64,000 bases of DNA from Lachnospiraceae bacterium (GCA_024687745.1 JAILEM010000084.1:1-64000), one strand, 5' to 3'; positions 45,900 through 55,510 are shown, counted from the stretch's first letter. The notes: generated by a model not told the origin, from the sequence alone. Program-made: numbers and translations.

Positions 45900-46918
45900 A
45901 TTGTCACGCCCTTTTCACCGTTTTCGATATATCCGATGCAATATGCCTTTTCTCCGGCACTTTCTATAGCTTCTACGGTTCTCTCTGCATCCCCTTTATC
46001 GACTGTTAACATCATACCGATGCCCATATTATAGGTATTGTACATTACCCTTTCTTCGATCTTTCCGCTCTCCTGAATTAGCTTAAATATCGGAAGGATC
46101 TCGTAGCTGTCCTTCTTTATCACGGCTCTCTTCCCATCGGGAAGCATCCTTGGGATATTCTCATAAAATCCGCCGCCTGTTATGTGGCTGCATCCCTTTA
46201 TCGTAATACCGCTCTCCCTTACTGAGGAAAGAGCCTTTACATATATCTTTGTAGGTGTTAAAAGTGCCTCTCCGAGTGTGCAGCCAAGACCTGATATCAT
46301 TTCATTCATGCTGCCCTCCCTCATGGGAAATATCTTCCTGACAAGGGAATATCCGTTACTGTGGACTCCGCTGGATGCTATGCCTATTATCACATCTCCT
46401 TCATCTATGTCCTTTCCGGTTATGAGCTCATCCTGATCTACTATGCCTACGGCAAAGCCTGCAAGATCATATTCATCGACAGGATAAAAGCCCGGCATTT
46501 CGGCTGTCTCACCGCCTATAAGTGAGGCTCCTGCCATACTGCATCCTTCAGCGACTCCCTTTACTATGTCAGCGATCTTTTCCGGTTCGTTTTTTCCGCA
46601 GGCTATATAATCGAGGAAGAACAGAGGTTCACCTCCCGCGCATGCTATATCATTAACGCACATTGCAACACAGTCTATTCCGATGGTATCATGCTTATCG
46701 AGCAGAAAAGCCAGCTTCAGCTTTGTACCGACACCGTCGGTGCCCGAAACCAGGGTAGGCTTTTTCATCTTCATATATTTTTCCAATGAAAAAGCACCGG
46801 AAAACCCTCCAAGCCCTCCAAGGACTTCAGGCCTCATGGTCTTACTGACATGCTCCTTCATGAGTTCCACAGCCTTGTAGCCTGCTTCAAGATCAACACC
46901 AGCACTTTTATAATCCAT
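45893..46918 (-). CDS. purM: Phosphoribosylformylglycinamidine cyclo-ligase (AIR synthetase)
   Basis: Fifth purine step, closing FGAM to AIR with ATP. The 341-residue protein has [51 protein letters not shown] and [14 protein letters not shown] chose the ATG at 46918 because family members start at MDYK; the track start appears to be a TTG 27 nt upstream. Both have a usable AAAGG upstream, so the start is moderately certain. Confidence 0.94.
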   Translation of the reverse strand: MDYKSAGVDLEAGYKAVELMKEHVSKTMRPEVLGGLGGFSGAFSLEKYMKMKKPTLVSGTDGVGTKLKLAFLLDKHDTIGIDCVAMCVNDIACAGGEPLFFLDYIACGKNEPEKIADIVKGVAEGCSMAGASLIGGETAEMPGFYPVDEYDLAGFAVGIVDQDELITGKDIDEGDVIIGIASSGVHSNGYSLVRKIFPMREGSMNEMISGLGCTLGEALLTPTKIYVKALSSVRESGITIKGCSHITGGGFYENIPRMLPDGKRAVIKKDSYEILPIFKLIQESGKIEERVMYNTYNMGIGMMLTVDKGDAERTVEAIESAGEKAYCIGYIENGEKGVTIC

Positions 46919-47002
46919 TTTCTTAATGTGCCTTTGTTTTTTCAAAGGCTTTTCCTTTCAGATATTTTTAAAATTTTTATATTGAACGGCTTAAATGCAT
47001 GA

Positions 47003-47518
47003 TCATTTCATGCCTGAGAGATATTCCTTATAACCCTCTTCCTTAAGCTTTCTGTCCTTCTTTATTACCTTCTCTCCCAAGGATTCCTTATATTCCTTAA
47101 GCTTTTCAAGAAGCTCCCCGTCTGATATCGCAAGCATCCTGAGTGCAAGCAGGGCTGCATTTGCTCCTGCGTTTATCGCAACCGTTGCCACGGGAATGCC
47201 TGAGGGCATCTGAACTATGGAATAAAGCGAATCCCTGCCTCCGAGCGAGGTAGTATGCATGGGGATACCTATGACAGGCAAAGGAAAAATAGCAGCACAC
47301 ATTCCGGGAAGATGAGCAGCCATTCCGGCTCCCGCTATAACAATCTTTATGCCCCTTTTCTCCGCATTCCTTGCATAATCAAAAAATAAATCGGGTTCTC
47401 TGTGGGCAGAGATTATATTCATCTCATAGCTTACACCGAACTCATCAAGTATCTCAGCGGCTTTGGCCATAACCGGCATATCCGAGTCGCTTCCCATAAC
47501 TATAGATATTTCAGCCAT
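47003..47518 (-). CDS. purE: N5-carboxyaminoimidazole ribonucleotide mutase / AIR carboxylase (PurE)
   Basis: Sixth purine step. The 171-residue protein has the class signature VMGSDSDMPVM, SAHREP, AGAGMAAHLPGM and GIPM. The start at 47518 is preceded by GAGG at 7 nt; the track GTG at 47530 overlaps that site. purK is not adjacent. First gene of purE-purM-purN-purD, driven by the promoter at 47599-47627. Confidence 0.93.
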   Translation of the reverse strand: MAEISIVMGSDSDMPVMAKAAEILDEFGVSYEMNIISAHREPDLFFDYARNAEKRGIKIVIAGAGMAAHLPGMCAAIFPLPVIGIPMHTTSLGGRDSLYSIVQMPSGIPVATVAINAGANAALLALRMLAISDGELLEKLKEYKESLGEKVIKKDRKLKEEGYKEYLSGMK

Positions 47519-47598
47519 TTTAATCCTCACTAAACGATCTTTTTCTGAATTTGCGAATCATAACCCCTGTATAAGGGAAAAATGGTCGCATTTTCTAT

Positions 47599-47627
47599 AG
47601 TATATCCGAAAATATCATTATCTTCAA
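47599..47627 (-). promoter_or_regulatory. Promoter of the purE operon
   Basis: TTGAAG, a 17-bp spacer and TATACT on the minus strand. The -35 overlaps the aminopeptidase stop codon. No purine riboswitch was recognised in the 75-nt leader. Confidence 0.8.
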
Positions 47628-49708
47628 CAATTATCGCTCAATAAAGGTTCATTTAATTCAGAAAGTCCTTCGAGAACAAATAACCCGTCCTTAATTATTT
47701 CCGTTATACTCCCGTCAGGATGTATGGCCTCTATCAGACCAAGCTCGCTATATGGTATCGTTATATCCGTATGGCAGTAAAAATATGCCTCTTCAGGCTT
47801 TGTTTTTCTTTTATCCGAACATTCATTGGATCTTGCAATGATCTCTTTTTTGTCAGGATTATATACTCTGACCTCTTCCTCGTGTGAATAACAGGTGTCA
47901 CCTATGGCAAAATGCGGCCCCGTCTTTTCTCCTATGAGGATCGGAAGCCTGCCCCCTATGTCATAATCTCTCGACATCCTGTAGGCTGTGGTATTGGTTC
48001 CGATGGCAAATTCTCCCATCGGCAGACTCTTGTGGTGGAAAAGGAGATTATCTTCTATAAATCTTCTGTTCTCCTCTTCACCCTCAAAATTTTTGCAGGA
48101 ATAGTCCGACACCATCCCGTCCTTAAAATATACATGAAGATCTTTATATTTCAGACCGTTGAGATATACCTCCGTTACGTGAAGGCATCCGTTTGTACCC
48201 TTCAAAACAGGCGATGTAAAGACCTCTCCTACAGGAATGTTGACATCGGCAACACAGTTTTCAAATTTTGTTTCATGCAAAGGATCATTTAGTTTACATA
48301 ACTCTACGGTGAGTTCTGTAACATTACCTGCTTCCCTTTTCCCTGCAACATGAACTCTGTCTGCCCTGTCAAGAACGTCGATCATCTTCTGCTGCATCTT
48401 CTCATATTTACCCTGATCAAGTGTATTGATCTTAACAGTATCCTTAAAGATCGCTTCATAATCTTTTCCTATCTCGGGCAGGGGATAAGCGATGATCGTA
48501 AAGCTCCTCTCCTCACGATTTATATATTCGTTTACAAGCCTTCCCGACTTATCGGAAAGCTCGACCGAAAGCTTTCTCTGCCTGTCCGAAAGCTTCATGG
48601 CATGCTCGCATGCCTTTGGAGCAAAAGGATCCTCGCCAAAGACCTCCATTACGGCCGGTCCTGCATATCCGTAAGCAAGTTCCTTATTCTCTTCATAGAT
48701 ATTCTTCATCAGATCGAGCCTTCGCTGTATATATTCACTGTCTAAGAACAGCGCATTGTCCTCCCTGTGATCATAATCAAACTGACGGTTCGGTATGGCT
48801 CCGTAGCATCCTATCCTGTTAAGGGACTTTTTGACAACGGCCAGGGATGCCGCCCTGTATAATATCGGCTGTAATCCCATTTTTTCAAACTGTTTTACCG
48901 CCTCTCTGACTATGCGTTCAAATCCGAGACAGTACCGTATATCTACAGTAGTCTTCTTATCAAGAGGCTTGGATGCCTTGATGAATCCTATCCTGTACCC
49001 CTCTGTATAAGTAGACGCCATCGCCTCTATCTCCTCAGAGGAAAAAGTGTTCAAAAACTCTGCTGTCTTAAGTTCATTATCTGTTATGTATTCACCGAAA
49101 TCATAAAGATATCTTGTTGACGTAAGATCAGATGACATTATCTTATCCCTGATAAACGACCTTTCCGGTGATAAAGTATCTGTTATCCTGTCCTTCAGGA
49201 TTATTTCAAGATTATCCCTCTCAAACCAGTACAGAACATCCCTTATCTCTTCGGGATCCGGAGTCTCCCCGTCCATAAAGGAATAGGTGATCATATTGTA
49301 TATCTCTATGAACAGCTCCTGATAGATCGTGACTATCTCCTTTTTGCCCTCAAAAGCATAAGGGATAAGTCCCTTTAGTTCAGCACTTAAAAAGCACAGA
49401 TACTGTCCGATCTTTGGATCAACACCGTTATTTATTGCCATCTCATGCATGAATCCGGGATTTAAATATGAGGTGTCATAATTTTCGGGAAGGATATCCT
49501 TATAAAGCTCCTGATTCAGGTTTTTTGCCGCCTTTTCATCAAGTTTACATAACTCGTTGTCTTCGGATAACCCGATGACCATTTTTATCAAAGTCATGAA
49601 GGCTGCCGTGTCCTTAAAATACTCTTTAAAAGGTATTTCCGGCATAAACTCGTCGGCGATCTCGCCTATTCTCTCTGTGGATAATGTGTATCTTTCTTCC
49701 AATATCAT
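47624..49708 (-). CDS. M29-type aminopeptidase
   Basis: The 694-residue protein ends in a metalloaminopeptidase domain resembling clan M29: GEVFTSPVLKGTNGCLHV, EFAIGTNTTAYRM, EKTGPHFAIGDTCYSHEE and YCHTDITI carry the Glu, His and Asp of the metal site. It has an extra N-terminal half of about 290 residues. Two copies of a 14-bp dispersed motif lie in frame in this gene, both coding ELCKL (at 49542 and 48291). Downstream of pyrF-pyrE; probably general peptide turnover. Confidence 0.87.
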   Translation of the reverse strand: MILEERYTLSTERIGEIADEFMPEIPFKEYFKDTAAFMTLIKMVIGLSEDNELCKLDEKAAKNLNQELYKDILPENYDTSYLNPGFMHEMAINNGVDPKIGQYLCFLSAELKGLIPYAFEGKKEIVTIYQELFIEIYNMITYSFMDGETPDPEEIRDVLYWFERDNLEIILKDRITDTLSPERSFIRDKIMSSDLTSTRYLYDFGEYITDNELKTAEFLNTFSSEEIEAMASTYTEGYRIGFIKASKPLDKKTTVDIRYCLGFERIVREAVKQFEKMGLQPILYRAASLAVVKKSLNRIGCYGAIPNRQFDYDHREDNALFLDSEYIQRRLDLMKNIYEENKELAYGYAGPAVMEVFGEDPFAPKACEHAMKLSDRQRKLSVELSDKSGRLVNEYINREERSFTIIAYPLPEIGKDYEAIFKDTVKINTLDQGKYEKMQQKMIDVLDRADRVHVAGKREAGNVTELTVELCKLNDPLHETKFENCVADVNIPVGEVFTSPVLKGTNGCLHVTEVYLNGLKYKDLHVYFKDGMVSDYSCKNFEGEEENRRFIEDNLLFHHKSLPMGEFAIGTNTTAYRMSRDYDIGGRLPILIGEKTGPHFAIGDTCYSHEEEVRVYNPDKKEIIARSNECSDKRKTKPEEAYFYCHTDITIPYSELGLIEAIHPDGSITEIIKDGLFVLEGLSELNEPLLSDNC
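48291..48304. repeat. Copy of the 14-bp dispersed motif (AGTTTACATAACTC)
   Basis: Exact copy inside the aminopeptidase gene; codes ELCKL on the minus strand. Confidence 0.7.
49542..49555. repeat. Copy of the 14-bp dispersed motif (AGTTTACATAACTC)
   Basis: Exact copy inside the aminopeptidase gene, same frame as the copy at 48291; codes ELCKL. Confidence 0.7.
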
Positions 49709-49709
49709 C

Positions 49710-50042
49710 TTAAGCCCCCCAGATTATTAAAAGTATCCATAATATGAAATCAAATATGTTCAAGCCTATCGAAAGGTATGGAACCCAGAGATAGACATCT
49801 CTTTCATTGATATTTATAAAAGCAGCAATGACACTTATGATATTTAATAATATCGCAAAAAAACCGACACCACCTATATGGGTCCCGATATCTCCTCCGG
49901 CGGAATATGCCATTATGACTGCCCCTATAAGCCCTAACAGAGAAAGGGCTGCAAGGGAGATCGACAAAATTCCCGTAAAGGAATGATGCCTTGTAGTGAA
50001 CATAAAGCTCTTTTTCTTTTTGATCTTTTTAGGCTTTGGCAT
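49710..50042 (-). CDS. Small three-helix membrane protein (DUF6142-like)
   Basis: The 110-residue protein has a Lys-rich start (MPKPKKIKKKKSF), then three membrane helices (about 23-45, 55-75, 85-108). It resembles uncharacterised DUF6142 proteins of Lachnospiraceae. Its ATG overlaps the pyrE stop by one nucleotide and it abuts the aminopeptidase, so it is part of the pyrF-pyrE transcript. No motif suggests a function. Confidence 0.7.
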   Translation of the reverse strand: MPKPKKIKKKKSFMFTTRHHSFTGILSISLAALSLLGLIGAVIMAYSAGGDIGTHIGGVGFFAILLNIISVIAAFININERDVYLWVPYLSIGLNIFDFILWILLIIWGA

Positions 50043-50716
50043 CAGTTAACACCGTACTTCCCGTAATAATCCGAAAGTGCTGCCATTATATCATCATCAA
50101 TGATCACTCTTCCATTTACATTTTTGTTATGGAGATGCTTTATGACCTCCTCCATTGTTACTATCGCTCCGGTCTTAATACCGTAATCCTCACTTATCTG
50201 CTCTAAGGCACTTATATCTTTACTTCCCTTTTCCATCCTGTTAAGCGAAACCATAAGTCCCAAAACCTCTGCATCAGCCTGGGCTTTTATTATCGGAAAG
50301 GTCTCCTCAATGGATTTTCCGGAGGTGGTAACATCCTCTATTATAACTACCCTGTCACCGTCCTTAAGCTTTGATCCAAGCAGTATACCCGTATCGCCGT
50401 GATCCTTGACTTCTTTCCTGTTAGAGCAGTACCTTATCTCTTTTCCGAAAAGTGAAGAATATGCTATCGCCGTGGTCACCGATAAGGGAATACCCTTATA
50501 AGCAGGTCCGAAAAGCACGTCAAAATCATCCCCGTAGGCTTCGTGTATGGCACGTGCGTAATATTCTCCAAGGACCCTTAACTGCCTTCCCGTTACATAG
50601 GCTCCGGCATTCATAAAAAAAGGAGAGATCCTTCCGCTCTTGAGAGTGAATTCTCCGAATTTCAGAACATCACACTCGATCATAAAATCTATGAATTCCT
50701 CTTTATATGTTTGCAT
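50042..50716 (-). CDS. pyrE: Orotate phosphoribosyltransferase
   Basis: Makes OMP from orotate and PRPP. The 224-residue protein has the PRPP loop VVIIEDVTTSGKS and FGPAYKGIPL. It overlaps pyrF by 14 nt, so the last two steps of UMP synthesis are translated together. Confidence 0.94.
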   Translation of the reverse strand: MQTYKEEFIDFMIECDVLKFGEFTLKSGRISPFFMNAGAYVTGRQLRVLGEYYARAIHEAYGDDFDVLFGPAYKGIPLSVTTAIAYSSLFGKEIRYCSNRKEVKDHGDTGILLGSKLKDGDRVVIIEDVTTSGKSIEETFPIIKAQADAEVLGLMVSLNRMEKGSKDISALEQISEDYGIKTGAIVTMEEVIKHLHNKNVNGRVIIDDDIMAALSDYYGKYGVN

Positions 50717-51629
50717 TTATATCCTCCTTCATATCGATGACTGCCCTTCTTGCAGCCTCTTCAAAATTATTTTCGCCGTATTTTGCATATTTTTCCTGTG
50801 TATAGGCCGCAATGATCCCCCTGGAAGAATTGACGATGGCTCCAAGACCATCCTCATTAAAGAAATGCTTAAGATCCTTCCCGCTTCCTCCCTGGGCTCC
50901 GTATCCGGGAACCAGAATATAGGATGATGGCATGATCTTTCTGAGAGCCTTTCCGACCTCAGGATATGTCGCTCCTACAACAGCACCCACATCGCTGTAG
51001 CCCTCATGAATAAGCTCCTTGCCCCATTCATTTACCTTTTCACCGACTATCTCATAAAGAGGTCTGTTGTCTGCATCTGAAAGAAGCCTGTCCTGGAATT
51101 CGCCGCTGCTCCTATTTGAAGTTTTGACCAAAACGAATATCCCCTTATCCTCTTCCTCACATACTTTCACAAACGGATTGACTCCGTCTGAACCAAGGTA
51201 CGGATTTACCGTAGCAAAGTCTTCATCAAAGGCTGATATTCTTGTCAGACCGACCGGAGTCTTCCCCAGATGGCCAATGGCATAAGCCTCTGAAGTAGAG
51301 CCTATATCGCCCCTCTTTATATCTCCGATGACTAAAAGACCCTTTTTTCTGCAGTAGTCAACGGTCTTTTTGAAGGCTATGACTCCGGGCACACCGAACT
51401 GTTCATACATAGCTATCTGGGGCTTAACAGCCGGGATCAGATCATTTATCGCATCCACTATGGCCTTGTTAAACTGCCATATCGCTTCTCCTGCCCCCTC
51501 AAGTGTTTCTCCGAATTCGGAAAAAGCTTTTTTCTGTATATATTCCGGAACAAATTTAAGCATCGGATCAAGCCCCGCTACTATCGGTGCATTTTTCTTC
51601 TTTATCTCACTTATCAATCTTTCTATCAT
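50703..51629 (-). CDS. pyrF: Orotidine-5'-phosphate decarboxylase (PyrF type 2)
   Basis: Decarboxylates OMP to UMP. The 308-residue TIM barrel has the catalytic DIKRGDIGSTSEAYA and VPGYGAQGG. I moved the start from 51686 to the ATG at 51629 (MIERLISEI), preceded by AAGGAGAG; the track extension runs through the nrdD terminator. No promoter is obvious between that terminator and the gene. Confidence 0.94.
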   Translation of the reverse strand: MIERLISEIKKKNAPIVAGLDPMLKFVPEYIQKKAFSEFGETLEGAGEAIWQFNKAIVDAINDLIPAVKPQIAMYEQFGVPGVIAFKKTVDYCRKKGLLVIGDIKRGDIGSTSEAYAIGHLGKTPVGLTRISAFDEDFATVNPYLGSDGVNPFVKVCEEEDKGIFVLVKTSNRSSGEFQDRLLSDADNRPLYEIVGEKVNEWGKELIHEGYSDVGAVVGATYPEVGKALRKIMPSSYILVPGYGAQGGSGKDLKHFFNEDGLGAIVNSSRGIIAAYTQEKYAKYGENNFEEAARRAVIDMKEDINANI

Positions 51630-51665
51630 GAATAGGACTCTCCTTGTTTTTACTGAACGAAAAAG

Positions 51666-51694
51666 AAGGAAATGCATTTTATGCATTTCCTTCG
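51666..51694 (-). terminator. Terminator between nrdD and pyrF
   Basis: A perfect 13-bp stem GAAGGAAATGCAT/ATGCATTTCCTTC with a 3-nt loop, followed by CTTTTT on the minus strand. Confidence 0.88.
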
Positions 51695-51703
51695 GGTCTT
51701 TCC

Positions 51704-54094
51704 TTATGCCAAAACCATATCCCTTTGTTCTGCATACCTCTTTATGTTTGAAGCATTGGAATATTTAACGTAATCATCTCCGTCTATCACCACCAGAGTC
51801 GGTGCCTGCATCACCCCGTATTTTCTGGTGAGCTCTATATTTTCTTCGGCGTCGATCATTATAACCTTTTCATCCTTAAGATATTCCTTTGCAAGCTTGC
51901 AGTTCGGACAGGTCTTGGTCGTGAACAGATATTTGATCTTTCCTACAGGCGAAACATCTACCTCGTCATTACTCCCAAGTCCCTTAAAGGTTACCATGGC
52001 AGCTGTGGGCTTCTTTAATGTGGAATTATCTATATCATATACTACCCTGTTCTTATATTCCTGCGCCTTACCGTCATTCCAGTTCTGAACCGGTCTGTAA
52101 TATCCGGTTATCCTGCTGTAAACCTCCGTATTCTTACCACAGTGCGGACAGGTCGTCTGCTCTCCCGCAAGATATCCATGCTCCCTGCATATTGAATATG
52201 TAGGTGAGAGTGTATAATAAGGAAGTCTGTAATTCTCAGCTATCTTCCTTACGAGATTAGCCGCAGCCTTCCAGTCAGGAAGCTTTTCTCCGAGGAAGGC
52301 ATGAAATACCGTTCCGGAAGTGTAGAGTGTCTGCAGATCATCCTGAATATCCAGCGCATCAAAGATATCGGCGGTATATTCAACCGGAAGGTGTGAGCTG
52401 TTGGTGTAATACGGTGTATCTCCGGGCTTGCCCGCCGTCTTTATATTAGGATATTTTTTCCTGTCATGTTTAGCAAGACGATAGGTCGTGCTCTCCGCCG
52501 GTGTGGCTTCAAGATTGTAAAGGTCCCCATACTGTTCCTGATAGTCTGACAGTCTGTTTCTCATATGTGTCAGTACCTCTTTGGTAAATTCCTGGGTCCT
52601 TCTGTCGGTCATATCTGCTCTTAACCAGTTTGCATTTAATCCGACCTCGTTCATTCCTATAAGACCGATGGTTGAAAAATGATTTTCAAAGCTTCCGAGA
52701 TATCTCTTTGTATAAGGATATAAACCTTCTTCAAGAAGCTTAGAGATGACGCCTCTCTTGATCTTTAAGCTTCTTGCCGAGATATCCATCATCCTGTCGA
52801 GCCTTCTGTAGAAATCATTCTTATCCTTGGAGAGATATGCTATCCTTGGCATATTGATGGTGACAACGCCTACCGAACCCGTACTTTCTCCCGATCCGAA
52901 GAAACCACCTGTTTTTTTACGAAGCTCTCTTAAGTCAAGTCTGAGCCTGCAGCACATGGATCTTACGTCGCTGGGCTCCATGTCGGAATTGATATAATTT
53001 GAGAAATACGGTGTTCCGTACTTTGATGTCATTTCAAATAACAGTCTGTTATTTTCGGTATCCGACCAGTCAAAATCCTTCGTTATTGAATAAGTAGGGA
53101 TAGGATACTGGAAGCCTCTTCCGTTGGCATCGCCCTCTATCATGGTTTCAATAAATGCCTTATTGACCATGTCCATTTCCTTCTTGCAATCCTTATAGCA
53201 GAAATCCATTTCCTTTCCGCCGACTATTGCCGGAAGCTCGGCAAGATCTGCCGGAACCGTCCAGTCAAGGGTTATATTGGAAAACGGCGCCTGCGTTCCC
53301 CATCTGCTTGGAGTGTTTACTCCGTAGATGAAAGATTCTATACATTTCTTAACATCATCATATGTAAGGTTATCTACCTTTACAAAGGGAGCAAGATAGG
53401 TATCAAAGGATGAAAAAGCCTGGGCTCCTGCCCATTCATTCTGCATTATCCCAAGGAAATTGACCATCTGGTTGCAGAGCACCGAAAGATGTGAGGCAGG
53501 TGCGGAAGTGATCTTTCCCGTTATTCCTCCAAGTCCTTCCTTGATAAGCTGCTTAAGGCTCCACCCTGCACAATATCCTGTAAGCATCGAAAGATCATGG
53601 ATATGGATATCCGCATTTCGGTGTGCGTCTGCTATCTCCTGGTCATAGATCTCCGATAGCCAGTAGTTTGCCGTTACAGCTCCCGAATTACTTAAGATAA
53701 GTCCGCCAACCGAATATGTTACGGTAGAATTCTCCTTGACTCTCCAGTCCTCTACCTTTACATAGCTGTTTACCACATCCTTATAATCAAGGATGGTGGA
53801 CTTCATATTACGCATTTTCTCTCTCTGCTTACGGTAAAGAATGTAGGCCTTTGCGACCTCTGTGTAACCTGCCTGTTCAAGAACCGTTTCAACACTGTCC
53901 TGAACATCCTCAACATGGATCTTGTCTCCGTCAAGCTTATCCTGGAAATCCGCGGTTACCCTTAACGCAAGAAGATCAATCATATCATTATTATAATTCT
54001 TATCACATGCTGTGAAAGCTTTCATAATGGCATCATTGATCTTTGTGAGATTAAAATCTGTTATTTCTCCGTCTCTTTTTACAACACTGAACAT
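51704..54094 (-). CDS. nrdD: Anaerobic (class III) ribonucleoside-triphosphate reductase with fused C-terminal redoxin
   Basis: Makes dNTPs under anoxia. The 796-residue protein has an N-terminal ATP-cone (MFSVVKRDGEITDFNLTKIND), the thiyl Cys region MCCRLRLDLRE, a zinc site with CPHCG, and the glycyl-radical loop YSRITGYYRPV. The last 80 residues (about 715-796) are an added thioredoxin/glutaredoxin-like domain with active-site CPNC and a cis-Pro segment QAPTLVV. This suggests a redoxin as electron donor instead of formate. Activase nrdG is not adjacent. Expression is probably under NrdR. Confidence 0.94.
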   Translation of the reverse strand: MFSVVKRDGEITDFNLTKINDAIMKAFTACDKNYNNDMIDLLALRVTADFQDKLDGDKIHVEDVQDSVETVLEQAGYTEVAKAYILYRKQREKMRNMKSTILDYKDVVNSYVKVEDWRVKENSTVTYSVGGLILSNSGAVTANYWLSEIYDQEIADAHRNADIHIHDLSMLTGYCAGWSLKQLIKEGLGGITGKITSAPASHLSVLCNQMVNFLGIMQNEWAGAQAFSSFDTYLAPFVKVDNLTYDDVKKCIESFIYGVNTPSRWGTQAPFSNITLDWTVPADLAELPAIVGGKEMDFCYKDCKKEMDMVNKAFIETMIEGDANGRGFQYPIPTYSITKDFDWSDTENNRLLFEMTSKYGTPYFSNYINSDMEPSDVRSMCCRLRLDLRELRKKTGGFFGSGESTGSVGVVTINMPRIAYLSKDKNDFYRRLDRMMDISARSLKIKRGVISKLLEEGLYPYTKRYLGSFENHFSTIGLIGMNEVGLNANWLRADMTDRRTQEFTKEVLTHMRNRLSDYQEQYGDLYNLEATPAESTTYRLAKHDRKKYPNIKTAGKPGDTPYYTNSSHLPVEYTADIFDALDIQDDLQTLYTSGTVFHAFLGEKLPDWKAAANLVRKIAENYRLPYYTLSPTYSICREHGYLAGEQTTCPHCGKNTEVYSRITGYYRPVQNWNDGKAQEYKNRVVYDIDNSTLKKPTAAMVTFKGLGSNDEVDVSPVGKIKYLFTTKTCPNCKLAKEYLKDEKVIMIDAEENIELTRKYGVMQAPTLVVIDGDDYVKYSNASNIKRYAEQRDMVLA

Positions 54095-54220
54095 TTGATA
54101 ACAACCCCTTCCTTATTATAACCGGTCCCTTATTAATACTGTTCCCTCATATTTATCCGTCCAACACTTTGACTATTTTAGTCAACACTTTTTACCTGAC
54201 CTTGTCGAACGAACATATTT

Positions 54221-54249
54221 AGTATATAAAAAAATTTCAACTCCGTCAA
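54221..54249 (-). promoter_or_regulatory. Promoter of nrdD
   Basis: TTGACG, a 17-bp spacer and TATACT on the minus strand, giving a leader of about 120 nt. Confidence 0.85.
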
Positions 54250-54256
54250 TACAAAA

Positions 54257-54304
54257 ACACAATATCTTTTGTGGTTTTTTTTAGATACACACAAGATATT
54301 GTGT
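54257..54304. promoter_or_regulatory. Pair of NrdR boxes upstream of nrdD
   Basis: ACACAATATCTTTTGT (54257-54272) and ACACAAGATATTGTGT (54289-54304) match the known 16-bp NrdR box pattern. They are 32 bp apart (three helical turns), the typical tandem spacing, and lie just upstream of the -35. The second box is the stronger palindrome. Confidence 0.85.
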
Positions 54305-54436
54305 TTTACAATAATTTATTTATGTAGACCTCGCGTCCCCTAAAGCCCCAATATATAGAGGTTTCGGAAATAGAGCAGCTGTTTTTTGACTATTTGAGTC
54401 ATTATTTGAGGGCACAATCTTTTGTATGAAATTTTT

Positions 54437-55426
54437 TTATCTGGTGCTTAAGAATATATTTTCCCTCTGTGCTTTCTCATCCACCGGATATGTATTAAGA
54501 TATTCCGCCATTTTGGCCTTTGCGGTCTCAAAGTCATTCATATATTCATAGGTCACTATCTCATTATACTTAAGACTCTGCATATATGCCTCGTCATTTG
54601 TTTCCATTCCCCTTGTAAAGGCAGTCAGTGCCCCGCTGTAATCCTTAAGCTGCAGTCTTATTAGCCCCAACTCATTATATATCTCCGCATCATCGGGGTT
54701 TGCTCCGAGATAGGTTTCAAAAAGGGATGCAGCATACCCGCTGTCTCCAAGCTTTGAATAAGTCTTTCCAAGATAAGCCACAAGCTCTGCATTATCATTT
54801 TTTCCTCTGGCCTTCTCAAGATAATTCCTCGCGTCATCATAATTTCCTAAATAATAGGAATAAACACCGTTCTGGTAATCACTGATCTTCTTGTCATTTT
54901 CCATCGCCCTTTTTATATAAGAGACACCGTCATCCTTATATCCGCAGGCTTCAAGATCCTTGTATATCCTTTCATACAGTTTATGATCAGTTTTGGTCAA
55001 TTCTACCGCTTTATTAAAATCCTTATCCGCCTCTTCCTTTTTCCCGTCATAAAGGCTGACCTTTCCCCTTAAATAATATGCATCCGCCCTTTCATCGTCC
55101 ATGCCTATTATTGCAGAATATATATTGTATGCCTCCTCATGATTTCCTGCCTTGTACTCAGCCAGCGCAAGATAGTAGGATATGTCATAATCGATATCCT
55201 TAACTATACCGTTTGACTCCTTAAGGGCAGCTTCAAAGGAGACGACCGCATCCATGTATCTTCCCTGTGCGACGGCTGTAATGCCCTGATTCCTGTATTC
55301 CTCCTTCTTCGAAAGAGGAGAGCCCTTACATCCGCCCAAAAGAACCGAAACGGTCATTGAACAGAATATGATCGACATCAGTCTGATTTTTTTTCCTTTG
55401 GTTCTTTTTAACACAGGCATATCCAA
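54437..55426 (-). CDS. TPR-repeat lipoprotein
   Basis: The 329-residue exported protein has a lipobox LLGGC after a short hydrophobic signal, so it is anchored on the outer face of the membrane. From about residue 50 to the end it is built of about seven TPR-like units (YMDAVVSFEAALKE, ADAYYLRGKVSLYDGKKEEA, AEIYNELGLIRLQLKDYSGALTAF). TPRs mediate protein contacts; partner unknown. It is alone between the nrdD control region and a repeat-filled gap. Confidence 0.85.
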   Translation of the reverse strand: MDMPVLKRTKGKKIRLMSIIFCSMTVSVLLGGCKGSPLSKKEEYRNQGITAVAQGRYMDAVVSFEAALKESNGIVKDIDYDISYYLALAEYKAGNHEEAYNIYSAIIGMDDERADAYYLRGKVSLYDGKKEEADKDFNKAVELTKTDHKLYERIYKDLEACGYKDDGVSYIKRAMENDKKISDYQNGVYSYYLGNYDDARNYLEKARGKNDNAELVAYLGKTYSKLGDSGYAASLFETYLGANPDDAEIYNELGLIRLQLKDYSGALTAFTRGMETNDEAYMQSLKYNEIVTYEYMNDFETAKAKMAEYLNTYPVDEKAQRENIFLSTR

Positions 55427-55510
55427 TCCTTAATGATCATATATAAAACAAGCTTATAAGCAAAAGATTCAAAACCCCGGAAGCGATCCCTTTATCATTT
55501 CAGTCAATTG

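Larger units (their letters stand above)
54095..54436 (-). promoter_or_regulatory. nrdD control region: promoter, two NrdR boxes and two inverted repeats
   Basis: A 342-bp gap. Contents: a strong promoter at 54221-54249; NrdR boxes at 54257 and 54289; an inverted repeat TTGACTATTTTAGTCAA (54169-54185) in the nrdD leader; and a near copy TTGACTATTTGAGTCA (54386-54401) beyond the boxes. No gene was found in it. Confidence 0.8.

Noticed and set aside
47519-47598. Purine riboswitch before purE
   Set aside because: The leader is short and lacks the conserved three-way junction pattern.
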